From: Bacteroidota bacterium
GTDB taxonomy: Bacteria; Bacteroidota; Rhodothermia; Rhodothermales; UBA10348
Length of the DNA stretch: 13,654 bases
NCBI GenBank assembly: GCA_027620595.1
Contig: JAQCDI010000030.1
Location: 1 to 13,654 of the forward strand
Direction: 5' to 3'
Shown in pieces: positions 13,614-13,654 of the stretch. Below the pieces are notes generated by a model. It saw nothing but the letters and a program-made list of their open reading frames with translations. It was not told where the DNA came from and ran no database searches. Every line of letters starts with the position of its first letter. Position 1 is the stretch's first letter. The translations under genes were made by a program, and so were the position numbers.

Positions 13614-13654
13614 AGCGGGTGATGAGATTCGAACTCACGACCCTCACGTTGGCA
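13614..13654 (-). tRNA. tRNA-Gly(GCC), 3' part only
   Basis: Reading the - strand, the window edge falls within the anticodon loop (TGCCAA visible, consistent with anticodon GCC). This is followed by the stem half CGTGA, the five-base variable loop GGGTC, a T arm GTGAG-TTCGAAT-CTCAT that closes with a G-U pair, the acceptor half CACCCGC and the discriminator T at 13614. U73 and the CCCGC acceptor end match tRNA-Gly. CCA is not encoded (the next bases are CAG), so it must be added after transcription. The 5' half lies beyond the window. Confidence 0.92.

Noticed and set aside
13614..13654. Integration (att) site at the tRNA-Gly gene
   Set aside because: tRNA 3' ends are common att sites, but no second copy of this end and no integrase gene occur in the window.

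Overview
This GC-rich window has eleven protein genes, all on the + strand and closely packed, and ends in the 3' part of a tRNA-Gly gene on the - strand. Several features point to the Bacteroidota, and within it to a high-GC Rhodothermia-like lineage. PurN has the FGG-x-GM-F/Y-G form of the substrate loop that I associate with Bacteroidota. purH lies next to an mre gene. Starts that are not translationally coupled mostly lack a Shine-Dalgarno motif. This placement is inference, because there is no rRNA here.

Region 1 (1-2899) holds the end of an LD-carboxypeptidase gene (murein recycling), then purN and purH, which cover one early and the last two steps of IMP synthesis. Region 2 (3039-5379) is a cell-wall pair. 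mreC encodes the elongasome scaffold and is followed 10 nt later by a dacB/PBP4-type D,D-carboxypeptidase. mreB, which I would expect between purH and mreC in this phylum, is absent, and mreD does not follow mreC.

Region 3 (5380-5594) is a gene-free gap containing an array of 18-bp tandem repeats and then a plausible sigma70-like promoter. Region 4 (5595-13575) looks like one long transcription unit: hslV, an NYN/PIN-like gene, hslU, a FemAB/GNAT-like acyltransferase, a polytopic membrane protein, a Wzx-type flippase and a lipoprotein of the endonuclease/exonuclease/phosphatase fold. From hslU onward, every junction is a 4-base start/stop overlap (GTGA or ATGA). The HslVU protease is therefore tied translationally to what looks like an envelope polysaccharide or glycoconjugate module. 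Region 5 is a hairpin terminator shared with the oppositely oriented tRNA-Gly(GCC) gene.

The most unusual point is the gene between hslV and hslU. Its NYN nuclease-like domain has lost both acidic residues of the usual SGDxD motif (here SGNQW). It is followed by a winged-helix-like region and a tail in which 28 of 38 residues are Asp or Glu. It may be a catalytically dead RNA-binding or adaptor protein co-expressed with the protease.
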